A stretch of DNA of 64,000 nt from Pilatotrama ljubarskyi (lineage: Eukaryota > Basidiomycota > Agaricomycetes > Polyporales > Polyporaceae), in NCBI GenBank assembly GCA_022385805.1, contig MU277697.1:62001-126000 (forward strand). The letters are read 5' to 3'. Made by a program: the position numbers and the translations under genes. Under the pieces are notes generated by a model. The model was not told where the DNA came from and did no database searches. It saw only the letters and a list, made by a program, of their open reading frames with translations. Below are positions 12,032 through 24,236 of this stretch, piece after piece. Each line of letters starts with the position of its first letter. Within the stretch, counting starts at the first letter, position 1.

Positions 12032-14029
12032 ATGCACGGTGCAGCCCGCAACATGCAGCATCGGCACAAACGGGTCGTAGAGCTCGAAGAGCGCGCCCTC
12101 ATCAACCTCCCCTTCCCCATCCCCTCCATCCCCATCCTCGACCCCCTCCTCAAGCCCCTCGCCCCCCTCATCACGCCCCTCATCGACGGCGAGCATCCCG
12201 CGACGACCAGCACGAAGACGCCCGCCCACACGACCAGCACGACTCCGGCCCAGGCCCCCGCTCCTGCTCCCACTACAGCCGCTCCAAGTCCCACCTCCCC
12301 AAACGCGGGTGACACGCCCACAGCCGGGTCCGGCTCTGCAAACGGCGGCGGGGGCAGCCCAGGCAACACGTCCCCCAATGGCGGCGGCGGCGGCAGCGGT
12401 GGTAGTTCTGGCGGCAGCCCTGCCGGTGCACCCAGTAATGGTGGTGCGACCAACTCCCCCGCGCCCGGCTCGAATCCTGCCGCGCCCGCTTCGGGAGCAG
12501 CAGCGGCGTCCCCATCGGGCAGCGGCGTCGCCCTCCCAGACTCGTTCTTGACCGGCTCCGTCTCTGGTGCAGCAGGGTCCTCCGGCGAGCCGGGCTCGGA
12601 CCCGAGCAGCGGCTCCGCCGGGTCCTCCGGCGGCGGCAGCGACACAGCCAGCATCGGCGTCGTCGTGAACGCCAACGGCGCCGCCTTCGTCTCGGGCACG
12701 AGCTCTGCGCTCGCCCCCGGGGTGACTGGGAAACTCGGCGGCAGCGGGGGCAATACGAGCGGGATCTCCGCAAACGCCGCATGGCCCACGGACGCGGCGG
12801 GGCGAATCACCGGATCACCCGCTGTCGGTGGACCGTCAGATGCCACAGGATCCGACGCGTCGAGCACGAGCAACGCAAATCCGTCGGAGCCGTCGAATGC
12901 CAACGGCGCGGGCGGCCATCACGGAGTCTCCACGGGCATCATCGCTGCCATCTCCGTCATCGTTGGGCTGCTCCTCCTGCTCTTGCTCGTGTTCTGCTGC
13001 AGGCGGCGCGCGATCGCGAAGCGCCTGCGCCGTCGCAGGACGTGGTTCACCGCTGGCGCATACCGCGGCGGCGAAGAGTACAAGGACGGCGCAGCTGCGG
13101 GTGGCACCAGGTCCGCACGGAGCAGCTTTGCGACGCATTTCGACCGCGGCGACATGGTCACTCCTTCATCACAAATTGATCTATCTGTGACCCCGTCTAG
13201 CTCGGAGGAGATGTCGCAAGTGTGGCCGAGCAACCTCAGCGGATCAATAACAGTCCCGCCCGTCTCCCGCACCGTCGAGTCCACGCCCAGCCCGACCATC
13301 CGCGCCGCGCCCGACCGCAGCAGCATGAGCTCCGTATCCTCCAGCGGAAGCCTCAACCGTGCGCCATCACAGGCGTCGCAGTACCTCACCGCGCCGGACC
13401 CCGCAGTGACGGAGGCGACGTCGCCATATGGCGTAGACTTCCCGTCCCCGTTCTCCGTGCGCCCGTTCTCGCCCTCCGAGACGTTCTCCTTCCCACGGCC
13501 GCCGCAGGACGACGCGCATAGTCGGGCGTCGGGCATCATGAGCGGGTCGGTCGTGAGCGGGTCGATCAGTAGCGCCGCCTTCTTCACCGCAGAGGACGCG
13601 GACGGGCACTCCCCTCCGTCCCCCGTTGCGCCCGTCTCCAGCGCCGCCGCAGCCGAGAACCCCTTCCTCGATTTCACCGAAATCCGCCCGCCGTCCGCCT
13701 CCGCCTCCCTCGAGAGCGCGAACTCGACCCCGCTGCACTTTGCGCCCGTTGAGACGATCATGCGGCCGTTTGCGCCGACGATGGCGGACGAGATGGGCGT
13801 GAGCCCGGGCCAGGAGGTGCGCATCGTGCGCCGGTTCGACGACGGGTGGGCGTTCGCGGAGGACGTCGAGAGCGGGAGGCAGGGCCTGATCCCGATCGAC
13901 TGTTTGAGGCCGGTCGAGGAGGACTTGCCCGCGTTCTTGGCGAAGAAGCGGCTGAGCAGCTATGGCGCCGGCGCGCGGGCGAGTGCCCTGAGTGCCCTGA
14001 GTGGGGCGTCGGTGGGCAAGGCGGTGTAG
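12032..14029 (+). CDS. Single-pass membrane protein with cytoplasmic SH3 domain
   Basis: An intronless frame of 665 residues. Residues about 55-295 are a low-complexity Thr/Pro then Gly/Ser/Ala-rich stretch, fitting an O-glycosylated outer stalk. Residues 302-323 form one strong membrane helix (GIIAAISVIVGLLLLLLLVF), followed at once by a stop-transfer cluster (RRRAIAKRLRRRR). The cytoplasmic part is Ser-rich to about residue 570. Residues about 572-632 form an SH3 domain: MRPFAPTMADEMGV, PGQEVRIVRRFDDGWAFAED and GLIPIDCLRPVEED carry the ALYDY-like start, the diagnostic Trp and the GLxP motif. No cleavable signal peptide is visible; a helix-first (type III) insertion is likely. The design, glycosylated stalk plus one helix plus SH3, resembles fungal surface sensors and polarity adaptors (Sho1- or Fus1-like logic), but orthology is not claimed. 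Confidence 0.8.
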   Translation: MHGAARNMQHRHKRVVELEERALINLPFPIPSIPILDPLLKPLAPLITPLIDGEHPATTSTKTPAHTTSTTPAQAPAPAPTTAAPSPTSPNAGDTPTAGSGSANGGGGSPGNTSPNGGGGGSGGSSGGSPAGAPSNGGATNSPAPGSNPAAPASGAAAASPSGSGVALPDSFLTGSVSGAAGSSGEPGSDPSSGSAGSSGGGSDTASIGVVVNANGAAFVSGTSSALAPGVTGKLGGSGGNTSGISANAAWPTDAAGRITGSPAVGGPSDATGSDASSTSNANPSEPSNANGAGGHHGVSTGIIAAISVIVGLLLLLLLVFCCRRRAIAKRLRRRRTWFTAGAYRGGEEYKDGAAAGGTRSARSSFATHFDRGDMVTPSSQIDLSVTPSSSEEMSQVWPSNLSGSITVPPVSRTVESTPSPTIRAAPDRSSMSSVSSSGSLNRAPSQASQYLTAPDPAVTEATSPYGVDFPSPFSVRPFSPSETFSFPRPPQDDAHSRASGIMSGSVVSGSISSAAFFTAEDADGHSPPSPVAPVSSAAAAENPFLDFTEIRPPSASASLESANSTPLHFAPVETIMRPFAPTMADEMGVSPGQEVRIVRRFDDGWAFAEDVESGRQGLIPIDCLRPVEEDLPAFLAKKRLSSYGAGARASALSALSGASVGKAV

Positions 14030-16329
14030 AGCGAGCCTGGCCGCTGACACTGCGACCTGCGATTTCCTTCACGCCACTTGTACGACTTCTCGTATCCACG
14101 CCTGTTGTCCGGTGAGTCGCGCAGCACGCTTCGGGCACTGGAGAGCTATCCGCTGATGACGGCGGCCACGCCTGCAGCTACAGACTTTGCCATGTATGCT
14201 CTGCTACGTGCCCCACTGTCTGTCTGTCTGTCTGTTCTGCCCATCCGTGCCCCTTGTGCTGTCATTTGTCGATTTGCGTGTTCTGCGTGTCTATTTGTGT
14301 GTCCGCACTACGCTACCCCTTACCTCTGCTCGTCTCGCTGGCCGTCGCGGACCCTTTCCCCCCACCTCTCGGGTCTGGTCTCGACGGCCAGCGGGCACCC
14401 CCTTGACTACCACCGTCCACTACCCTCCTTGCTTGTCAATACTCCGCCCCTCTCGCGGGCTTTGCCGTCATACCCTTGCTCGTTCTAATGTACGTAATCT
14501 TGCTTTCGCCCGCCCCCGCCGCGTCCGCCAGCGATGACTAGTACTGCCGCTGGCGGCGGCGCAGGTGCCATCTTCACGCCTTCAAGTTGCTTTCACGTAC
14601 GCCCTTGCTTCTTGCTTCCGCACGTCGCTGTCCCATTCCTGCTTCCCCCTTCTCGCGCCCCTCGGTACTCATAGAGTAACGCCGAGCTTCAGGACATCAT
14701 TTACGCGCGAGATCCTTCAACTTGCTTACGATTTTCACATAGAGAACTCTTGGGAGTCCTTGGGCCCGACGCGCGCGCGGAGGACGAGTAGTAACGGGAT
14801 GTATATACCCCTTCCCTCCTTGCTTTTTTGCTCCATTTCACGTCTTCCTGGCAGCTCGTGCTACTCACCACCCTCGCTGTAGTCTAGACGTCTAAGCCTG
14901 TATTCCGCACATGGCATTTTGGCACGACCACGACCGCGTCGCGTAAGCGCTACATGTTCTAGTCTGCTATATATATAGTAAGTACGTACGCGAGGCTCTG
15001 GAGGCGCTGCGGACGGCGTCGACGTCGACCCTCGATCGCGAGTGTATACAATATATATCCCCCTTCCTCGCAGCTTCCGTACAGACAGATGCATATACCT
15101 ACGTAGTACTCGGTGCGTACACGTACCACATCCAATGTAGCATTGCTCCAGTTATCGAGAGTCGAATATATATACCGTGCCACTCACTAAGTACTCGAGT
15201 ATAAGTATATAATTGCACTCCACGCGTCCCATATGGACGTGTGGATTCGGACGTGCAGTTGCGTAGACGACGGGCCTCAGCGCCGTGGGTGGGCCATTCA
15301 AACGCAGTCCGAGACTCCGAGTATCTTTCTGCTTGGCCTTCAGATCTCAGAATTCAAACGACGGTTCGGATTCACAGAACCCCCTCGCCGGGCGCACACG
15401 CTCATCTCCGTACAACACCCACGGCCATAAGATTCCCCTTCCCATCCCGAAGAGCCGAGCCGAGCCGAGCCAAGCCAACACTTCAAAGACAACGCTGAGG
15501 AAAGTAGAAGAAAAAGAAAGAGAGATCGAGAGAGCTCGCGAGAGAGAGATGTCAGCCCCATATACTACCCCAAGTCCGGCACTAGCCTCGCATCGGCAGG
15601 AGTCCCACGTGAGGCTCGTCATGATACCACTCGACGGATGCGTCGCTCTCGCCCCCCGCCCTCTGCGTTGGGCAGCGCACCGGGCGCACCGGGAACCGAC
15701 GCGGACGGACGCATGCGCGCCCGCCCCGCGCAGCTCGACCGACGCCGGCGCGGGCCTGGTCTCCGCCTACAGGTGGGGTGCCCCGAGGGGCGGCCTGAAG
15801 CGGAGACCGGCTGGGGGGCTGTTGGAACTCGACTGAGAAAAGATGAGATGAAGGAGCAGATGTTACCCAGGATGATCGCGTCCAACCGGGAGCACGTCCA
15901 GGAGAAACCTCTTGTGATAGCTGAGGCTCGCTGGCTTCACGGCAAAGAGGCAACAGGCGCATCTCCATCAGCGCGTATCGTTACATACCACGGCGCCCAC
16001 ACCACCGCAGAGGTGCGCGCACCGCGGTCGACAACATGGGCAGGGCATTATGCGGTATATCTAGAGTAATGAGCCAAGAACACAACAAGCAGCGAAAGCA
16101 GGGAACGTAGCAGAGAGCACAGACGTGGCTGGTTCGGTTCGGGCGCCAAAGGATCGTTGTACACAAGCGATCGTCCGGAGATGCAGGATGCGGGGGATTG
16201 ACGGTATTTGATGGACGAGATTGACAACGTGTGAGGGTGAAGAAAAGGACCAGACTGTGCCGGCCGGGGAACTCGGATGAAACCCGATAACTGAAGAAGA
16301 GAAGTGCACGTCGAAGACGCGGATGTAGG
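14030..16329. other. Intergenic, no supported gene
   Basis: Convergent intergenic region between the SH3 gene (+) and the FYR gene (-). 14220-14480 is strongly pyrimidine-rich on the plus strand. 14960-15210 holds several AT-rich TATATA runs. 15470-15550 is purine-rich (GA runs). Open frames near 15640-16069 have arginine-rich, shadow-like composition. I see no RNA gene. Confidence 0.45.
14217..14236. repeat. (TGTC)n microsatellite
   Basis: About five tandem copies of TGTC in the 3' region of the SH3 gene. Confidence 0.7.
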
Positions 16330-19018
16330 TCACCGATCCCCAGGATGGCCGTTCCGCCTCCCGTTGCCATTCGCGTACGCGTACTCCTGTGGTCCAGTCT
16401 CGCTCGCGGGCGGAGAAGCGATCGGCGGCGCGGGATAAGCATGCATGATGCTCGCAAACGTCGGCGGTACAGGCGGAGGAGGCGTGCCTGCGCGATAGCC
16501 GACGGGCTCAGCACCGTTCGACACCGGCCCAGTAGGAGGGACGGCATGGGAGTCGTAGGGAGAGCGGTGCCCATGAGGCGACGCGACGCTGCCTTGCGAC
16601 CGCGCCTGGCCAGCGACGGGCGGCGGGAGGTGCAGAGGCGGCGAGAAGTGGTCCTCCCTGTCACGCTCACGTTCGCGATGCATGACGGGCGAGCGGGAAG
16701 CTGGGCGAGAGTGCGGATGCGAGTGCGTGGGCGAGTCAAGGTGCATGGGCGTGCCACCGGGCGCGTTCGTATACTCGTCATAGCCTGCATTGCTCGCGCG
16801 CGAGCCGCGCCTAGTGCGCGGGCCGTTTTCCGGCGGGACGTTCGGGTACTCCTGGTGGAACGTGATGGTCTTCATCGGGATGTTCGCATGTGTCGACTGG
16901 GCTGTGTTGCGGGAGCGCAGCGAGGGGTCTTCGATGATCATTAGGTCGACGCCGCCGCGCGTGCGCGAGCTTGGTGGGCGCACAGACGCTGCGGGAACTG
17001 GAATCGGTTCGGGTTCGGGCTCGCCCCGCTCGTTGAGGTATCCGTGACCATTTGCGGAGTCGCCGTTCGCTGTACCGTTGCCGGGCGACGCGCCCTCATG
17101 TTCGTCCGGGAGGGCAGGAATCACCGCAGCGTGACGTCCACCGAGGGGCCTGTAGGAGAAGGGAGGGGGCAAAGAGAGCGCATGAGTGAGTGCTGCTGAA
17201 CAGACGATGCAATTGTGCAGGCGACGCTCCCCATTTGGCGCTGGCGGCATCCCCGTCCCGCCCACGCCCGCCCCGCACAGAGTGAGAACATGCGAGAGAC
17301 GACGCTCACCCTCCTTCGACGAAGTGCTGCCATACGTAGTCCTTGAGCTGGTTCGCGTGTGGTAACTCTTGAATCAGATGCTTGATCGTGTTCTGCCCGA
17401 GCCCGAAGAAGTCTGGGCCCGAGACCGAATTCGAGTGTGCGCGATTACGGATATGGTTCGCTGCGCGGACGATGACCGACCACGCGCCTGTCGCGGTGCC
17501 CGCAACAATGGGCTTGTCAGGCGCGTCGGACGCGGTGATTTGGAACTTCGGCCCGTCGCCGCCATCGAGAATCTTGCAATGGTAGACAACCTCTTGGTTG
17601 GGGTCAATCGTAGAAAAGTATCGCCTGTGCATCACGGCGTCAGTGTACATACGAGAAACGCGCCCAAAAGACGTACCTAGTCACCTCGTATCCCACCGGG
17701 AAGATGTACCTCTCTGTGTGGAAATGCTCCCTCATGCACACCTCACCCAAGTTGAGGACGGTCATGATCCCGACGTTGAGTGGGAGAATCGGCTTTCCCC
17801 GCTTGTCGCGAGGGACAGTCGGGATGCTGTAGCTGCGCGTGGTGACTGTATGCGCCTTCAAGCGTTTTGGCTTCGTGAGCCGCTGAGTGTCCGAAGGGCG
17901 CGAGCTCGCTAAAGTAGTCCGGAGCGTCATCTGCATCTGTGACTGGGACGGCGGGGTGCCATGTTGGTAGGACGGAGACAGTGCGCCAGGATGCATGCCG
18001 GGCACGTACTCATCCTGCGGTGACAAGACCGGCGACGGCGACTCGGACTGGTGACGTCCGTGCTGAGGGCCCCCGGAGAGCTGCACGCCGGGGTGAGGGT
18101 GAGACGAGGACGGCGGGGGCGCCTCGCCACCGGGCGGTGCAGGAGGCTTGAGGCGCAGCCTAGTGCCGGTGCTGGACACCAGGATCGGCGGGGAAGCCGT
18201 TGGGTTGGCCTGGGAGCTGGACTGGGGTGGCCCAGGGATGGGAGCAGGAGCAAAAGTGAGCGGGGCGCCGATGTCCTTGCCCTTTTGCACTCCCCCCCTT
18301 GGTTTGCGCATCGGGCGTTTCGCCTCACGGGCCTCCTCCTCCTGCCTCTCCCTCTCCTCCGCTTCCTGTCTTCGCCTCGCGGCGGGACCAATGTGTCGCG
18401 AGAGCAAGTGGGGGTCAAGTTCAGGGTCTTCTGTCTGGAGCTCTTCGATCGCCTGATGGAGGTTCGCGATGAACATTTTCTTGTTCTTGTCGTTCATGAG
18501 GCTTCGAGGGAAAGCCGAGTACGGGAGGCCGGCTGTTTCTGAGCCTGGATTGGCGATGGGGTTGACTTGCAACTCCGTGATACGGTCAAGGAGCAGACTG
18601 CAATTGGATTTGAGGAATTTGACCACGGTAGTTCACAAATTCTGCGACTCACGCTCGCTCTGCCCGCCACTTCACGTTGCGTTCGCCTGAACTCCGTAGC
18701 TGTATCATAGCCTCCTTGTGTTTCTGAGCGTGGTTGCCAGGTCACAGTAAGCGCGTGAACGTTATCGCGAGCGATTTTCACGACGAAAACGACGTTGAGC
18801 GATGCTCAGCAAGGTGCAACACACGAGAGACAGCCGCGATTGCTCACCTCCTCGAGCTCAAAGTATTTCCTCTTCAGCCTCCTGTATTTTTCGGCGTAGT
18901 CGGGCTCCTTCGCCTTTTGCTGCGAGGCGGACTGCGCAATCTGGGAGGGCACCGGGGGCGGGCCCATGACGATATCCTGCGGCGGAGGAGCCATGGGCGT
19001 CCTGCCGGAATGGCTCAT
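16330..19018 (-). CDS. FYRN/FYRC-domain nuclear protein, TBRG1-like
   Basis: Five exons, 18848-19018, 18653-18723, 17677-18597, 17310-17624 and 16330-17149, all in frame, give 765 residues. The N-terminus has a basic heptad-like region, EKYRRLKRKYFELEE then KHKEAMIQLRSSGERNVKW, ending in LLLDRITELQVN, like the coiled coil of TBRG1-type proteins. The middle is Pro-rich and basic. Near residues 350-390 is an FYRN domain (LPLNVGIMTVLNLGEVC, RYIFPVGYEVTR), followed directly by an FYRC domain (PKFQITASDAPDKPIVAG, SVSGPDFFGLGQNTIKHLI). The C-terminal 270 residues are disordered. FYR domains occur in chromatin proteins such as MLL-type methyltransferases and TBRG1; here there is no SET or JmjC domain, so it is probably a chromatin-associated adaptor. 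Family call is strong, role is inferred. Confidence 0.85.
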
Positions 19019-21845
19019 GGACGAGCAGAGAGAGGAGGGAGGATGAGGGAGTGATGGGAGGCAGGGGAGAGAAGGCGAGACTGGGGTCTTGGACTAATAT
19101 ATAGGTGGTGGCCAGGGGAAGCGGCCAGCTGTTTGGTCCGATCCCACATTTCCTCTCGACGCACCGCGTCTCGCTTTCAGATCACGCCGTCCGGACTGCA
19201 ACTGTCGCGCTGCGACGCATCTGCGCACGCTCTCGTGTGTTCGGTGCTACTCTAATATACATGCATGGCTACATCGACGATTGTACGTGGCTAGCGACGG
19301 ACGAGAACAAGGCCGATGCGGAGGCGATACGGGGCGTTGAATGGCGGAAATGGAGAGGGCTCGGATGGGATAGCGGCCGTTCTGGGCGGCGTGGCGTTGA
19401 TTGACTTGTTTGGGATCCGTAGACGCCCAAACCTTCTTCCCACTCATCCAGGACCCCGGAACCCCTCTGCGCCCTCAGATCTCTTCCGCGCATCTTTCCA
19501 GCCACGCTTTTCGAAGAATTGTCCGCGTGTACCAGCGTCCCCGGCATCTCCGTTCGTCCTATCACGCTCGCCTCCTCTCTCACCATCGCCCTCCGCGCCT
19601 TCCTCTCCGCAAAATCTACCATCTGTCAGCACGCCGCCGCTGCCGCCGGTCGACGTCGTTACACTCCCCAGGGCGTGCCTGTCTGTGCCACAGTCAAAGC
19701 GGCCCTAAGATGGCTTCTGCGATCTCCCCTGCACACGCGCCCTTCCTCCCTCCGATTTCGCCATCTTTTCGCTCGTGGCGTCGTCGGCGTTCTCAGCCAC
19801 AAATGAGCACCACACGCCCGTGCGCTCGGTCTGGACCGCGCATGCGTGGGCGTGGCAGTGGGCTGCGAACCCGGGGCTGTGGTTTGACTCTACTCAACGC
19901 CGGCCCTCGATCCCGCCCCGTCCGCTTTGGGCGATGCCCTTACCATATAAGGCTACTTTCGTCCTTCGTCCTGACCCCGTGCCTGCCCGCTCCACGCCCC
20001 ACCGCCGCGCACGAACCTTGCAACCGTCCATGCTGCTGGGACTCGCTCAACGCGCCAACAGTGCGTTCGACGACGTCGGCGTCGCTGTTCCTCCCCGCTG
20101 CGGCCGTATTTACGCCTTCTGGTCCGGCGACCGCTTCGCCCGCCTCGTGCCTTGCCAGGTCACGTAAAAATTAAGTTCACAAGGCTTCGTGGCTGAAGAT
20201 GTGCACGCGACACGAGGGACCTGGGGAGTTCCGCGCGCACTAGTCTCCCAGAGGCAGACCTACCACGCTCCGCTGGAGTGGAGAGGACGAGCGTGTAAAG
20301 CGCGCGCACTGCGCTCGCGACCCCAGAACATAAACATTCGTCCTGAATGGGTTGTGCTATGACTCCAATCGTCGCCTCGAGCACTACCTTCAACGTTATC
20401 ATGGCTCCGTCTACGTCAGTATGGGGCTCCTGAGACCCCTATGTATACGCCTGTCCGAACGGCGATTCTCGAAAGACCGCAGTGCACTCGTCAGAAAGTC
20501 TGACGCTGGCGGCGCTCCTCGGTGCCTCCGAGCTTCTGCGTCGTTCTCGAGACGTCGGCGGACGACGACGTAGCCGGTTCATCTCCCTATCCGGCGACAT
20601 GACGGGTGGTTATGGTGCTCGTTAGTGCGTTTCAAGGCACTACCTGCTCTGAATTTCGCTCGCTCTAGAGTTCTATACATACCCACAGGCGCACGAGTCG
20701 CAGACGTCGGACGTACAAGGCACTCGCGGTGCCTCGAGACGTCTTCTCTCCTGGGAACGCCCGCGCTGGACTTCCCACAGTCCAATTCTGTACTCAATGC
20801 GCACCGCGGCCGGTACCCAGAACGTTGCACTCTCCGAGGCGCAGATGCCGACTCCCCGGCCTCAGGCCTCTTCGAATGCCTCCAGGCTCTAGAGCAATGC
20901 CAGCAGGAGGCGTGCCGCGCCGGCTTGCGCAGCTGAGCACCCGCCGACCGGCGGGTCCTCGGACTAGTAAGTCGTATCAAGCATCACGGCGTGCGTGCAC
21001 AGTTGTGATCGTTCGAGTTGCACGAGCAACTCGAGTTTGTACTGACCGTCAAGACGTGCGCGCGTTATGTCGCTAACCGGCAAAGATAGGCGCTTCCATG
21101 ACGAGCGGCAAGCCGCGTCCGACTGACAGTGAGCGCCGCCGTCGTCCGAGTCGTGCCAGTATTGTGAGTTTCTACTGCAACCCTCAGACGTAGCAGTAGA
21201 GTCGTCGACGCCAAGTCACCCGGGCCCTCTCGCAGGCCAGCCCTGAAAGCACTGCCCGAACACCGGTCGCGCATTGAGCGTTGAACTCCCAATCTCGGAT
21301 ACAAGGCAACCGTCCTACCCGCCCATCTTCGTGCTTCATGAGCATGAAAGGCCGCAGCTCGGCGCGACGAACGTGTGCGGCTCAGGGCAGCGTAGGTATA
21401 CTTGGCACCACCACGGCGCACATATACATACGCACTCGAAGACGATAGAGTTGTGACGTGAGAAGGGAAGCGCTGCCTTGCGTCCGAGAAGCGCAGGGAG
21501 GCGAAGAGAGTTTGCGAGGGCGGCGCCGTGCGGCGAGATAGGTAGAAGAGGGTGGGTCGCCGTCGTTCCGTCCATGATGGAAGTTGAACATAATAGCGGT
21601 ATAGCGACACGACGAGTGGTATGGACACCTGTTATATACTTCCCTGATCGAGTCAGCGACGCAAGTACAAGGGAAAGCACGACGAGCAGAGAGGCTCACG
21701 ATCGTCACCGGCAGAGAGATACGCTCGGCTTCTCTCCAGATAGAAGTACCCCCGTGCGAGATAGCGTAGATCTGGCGCACGCAGTGCGCCCGCATACTGA
21801 AATCAGCAAGAATATGAACCGCCTCGTCCCAGGTCACCCTGAGGC
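19019..21845. other. Long unassigned region
   Basis: A plus-strand frame at 19775-20167 looks partly protein-like (SVWTAHAWAWQWAANPGLWF, RCGRIYAFWSGDRFARLVP), and another frame at 19519-19806 overlaps it, but I found no splice pair joining them. It could be one gene with an unseen intron or a decayed gene. Around 20780-20935 a short Cys-containing segment (SGLFECLQALEQCQQEACRA) may be coding. The rest, including 21000-21845, shows nothing I can support. Confidence 0.3.
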
Positions 21846-23459
21846 CTACGAGGAGTCCACGCTCGGATACGTCCAGACCTCAACAGCCTCCTGATGCCGC
21901 CCCATCGCGCGCAGGAGCCGGGGCTTGCCGCTGTTGCGCCGGAGGCTGAACAGCGAGGACGAGCCTGCGAAGGTGATGCCTGAGCCGTCGGAGTCGTGGC
22001 GGTCAGCTGTCTACAGGCGGTGAAAAGTAGCCTGAGGCGGGACGAACCGTTCTCCGTCCCACAGCGGTTGCATATGACGACGAGGAGCTCTTCGCCAACT
22101 TTCCTCCCCGCATCAGGCCCTCCTCCGTCTGCAGCACATGTGCTGGAAGCAACATCGGCCGGGCCGCCCTCGTTCGAGTCAAGTTCGTTTTCTCGCTGCT
22201 CGGCCTCTTCGACGACCCGCGCCCAGAGCGGCCGCAGCCTCAACGCCCAGTAGTTGATCGTCCGCCAGTCCGTCTCCTCCTCCGGCTCTGCCTTCGAGTC
22301 GAGCCACGCGTTGAGGAGGACGAGGACGTTGGTGCGCTGCGCGATGCAGTACTCGGCGATCTCGTACGGGCCGGTGTGGATGTCGGTCCAGGCGGCGGGA
22401 GGCTGGACGTTGAGGTCCATGCATATCCCGAGGGAGAGCGTGAGCGGGGGCGGGAGGTGGAAGGTCGCGAAGCCCGTGCCTGCGGGCGGGAGGGGTGAGC
22501 TTCGGGTGATTGGCGAGCAAGGTCTGAAGGTACGGCGGGGGAGACGGGATCACGGCCCCTCGGGAAGGGAGAGCAACCGGGAGGATCGTCGGTCGCTTCT
22601 GTAGAGACGACGCACGGATCGGTTCGAGCTAACTTCTGGAGCTCGCTGGAATGGCTGATCTGCCAGATATGTCATGTCGAGAGGCTGTCCAACGTACAAA
22701 CGAAGCAGCTGCTAGCCATATCCCGCGCGACATCGTTCTCAGCGCGCTCTCACTGAATACTATGTACCGAGGCAAGTGGCAGCGAAGCAGAAGATGGCAT
22801 GATGATCACCTACCTGGTTTCGCCCAGGTCATGTCCGTATCGTAGAGGTTCGTCTTCCGGTACTCGCCCACGAAGGCACCGTCCGGTCCGTACAGCGCAG
22901 CAGCGTTCGCGCCGACTCTCTGTATCGTCCGGCCGTCCTCGAGCTCTGCTTGCTCGATCTCGTCCGGGGGCAGACGCTCTGGATATCCAGCGACAACATA
23001 GCAATGCAAGCGCGCGGCAAGCTCAGCGCAGAATCGGGACGTCGGTCCCGTGCGCGGTTCCTCGAGGTACGGGGAGATGGAGGCGGCGTCAGGGAAGACA
23101 TATCCTGCTCGGGGTGTCACCGGTTAGCTGGAACGGGTTGTGATGGAGGCGATACGGTGGTGGCGTACCCGTAAAGATCATCTCTGGCAGACAGACGAGG
23201 TCGACCGTATTCGGCGTGAGTCTGTGGAGGCACGCATCGTTTCACTATTGACACGGGTGGAGGGCTGGGTGTGAGACTGAGCCCGGGTGATACGAACCGC
23301 TCGCATAGTGTCTGGGCCTTGCGTATGTTCTCGTTCACTTCGCCGATCTTGAGTGTGCAAATGCGAGAGCGCGACCTCAGTATCAGTAAGTTGTGCTGGC
23401 CGCGGAGAGCCGGGATGCTGCGGTACCTTTGGCGCGAACTGGACGACCGCGATGCGCAT
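21846..23459 (-). CDS. NTA1: Protein N-terminal asparagine/glutamine amidase
   Basis: Six exons, 23427-23459, 23298-23347, 23169-23221, 22814-23104, 22048-22479 and 21846-21964, in frame, 325 residues. It is a carbon-nitrogen hydrolase: MRIAVVQFAPKIGEVNEN at the start, VDLVCLPEMIFTGY (catalytic Glu), GEYRKTNLYDTD (catalytic Lys) and LTLSLGICMDLN (catalytic Cys). The order, the short N-terminus and the CNRCG...GSSSLFSLRRNSGKP ending match yeast Nta1, which deamidates N-terminal Asn and Gln to Asp and Glu in the Arg/N-degron pathway. Other nitrilase-family members remain possible but lack the MDLN context. The intron at 22480-22813 is 334 nt, unusually long. It is divergent from the AMPK beta-subunit gene with 777 nt between start codons. 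Confidence 0.85.
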
Positions 23460-24236
23460 GGACGAGCAGGAGCAGTGCCGTCGAAGAACACGGTACGATC
23501 GGTGGAATGCACGGACGAGGGGCCCCGTGGTGCGCAGTGTATTGGCTGTACCTGGACGGAGCAGAGGTGCTCGTCGACGCGGGGAACGGGCTGTCGTCAT
23601 TCCATTTACAGGGCGCTTAGAGGGGCGGGGGAGACGCGGGGCCCAATCGGAGGACGCGCATGGGGCGGGATCTTGGATCTCCGCCAGGCTCCGATAGCCG
23701 GGATATCGATTTTTCCACGACCGCCGATGCAGCTGATTACGCACGGGCGTCTGTGCTGCAGTGACTGCGAGTCGAGAGGCCCCTCTGCTTGCACTCTGGC
23801 TCTGGCTCTGGCTCTCTGCTGCTAGTCTGCGCTCGGTGTCTGTTCCCAGCCTCGAGGTTTGTCCGTCCGCCCGCGCATTTGTTTACGACCCCCGTCTTCG
23901 TCTTGTATCTCCGAGAATCGCCTGCGCTGATCGCTCGCAGGGGGCGCACGCTGCTGCTGCTGGATATCGCATAGCGTGCTGCTGGATCGTGGTAGGCACC
24001 AGCCATCCATCACTCTGCCCACACAGCAGCACCCTGCTAACCTAGCTGCTTTCTTCCCCCTCGGCGCGACAGACACATCGCCGTAAAGCCTCCATCTGCC
24101 CGTCTCGCTCGCCCCCTGCTCCGCACGACTCGGACGGCTCAGGGCCCCGCCACACGCGCAGCCGCTGATCCTCTCGATTCTGCTCGTCTTCTGGTCCGGC
24201 TCCTCCTCCTAAAGTGCCCGCGCCCTCTCTCCGAGC
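23460..24236. other. Divergent promoter region NTA1 / SNF1 beta
   Basis: Shared upstream region of two divergent genes. It contains a short CTCTGG repeat near 23796-23818 and a pyrimidine-rich leader from about 24060. No gene is supported. Confidence 0.5.
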
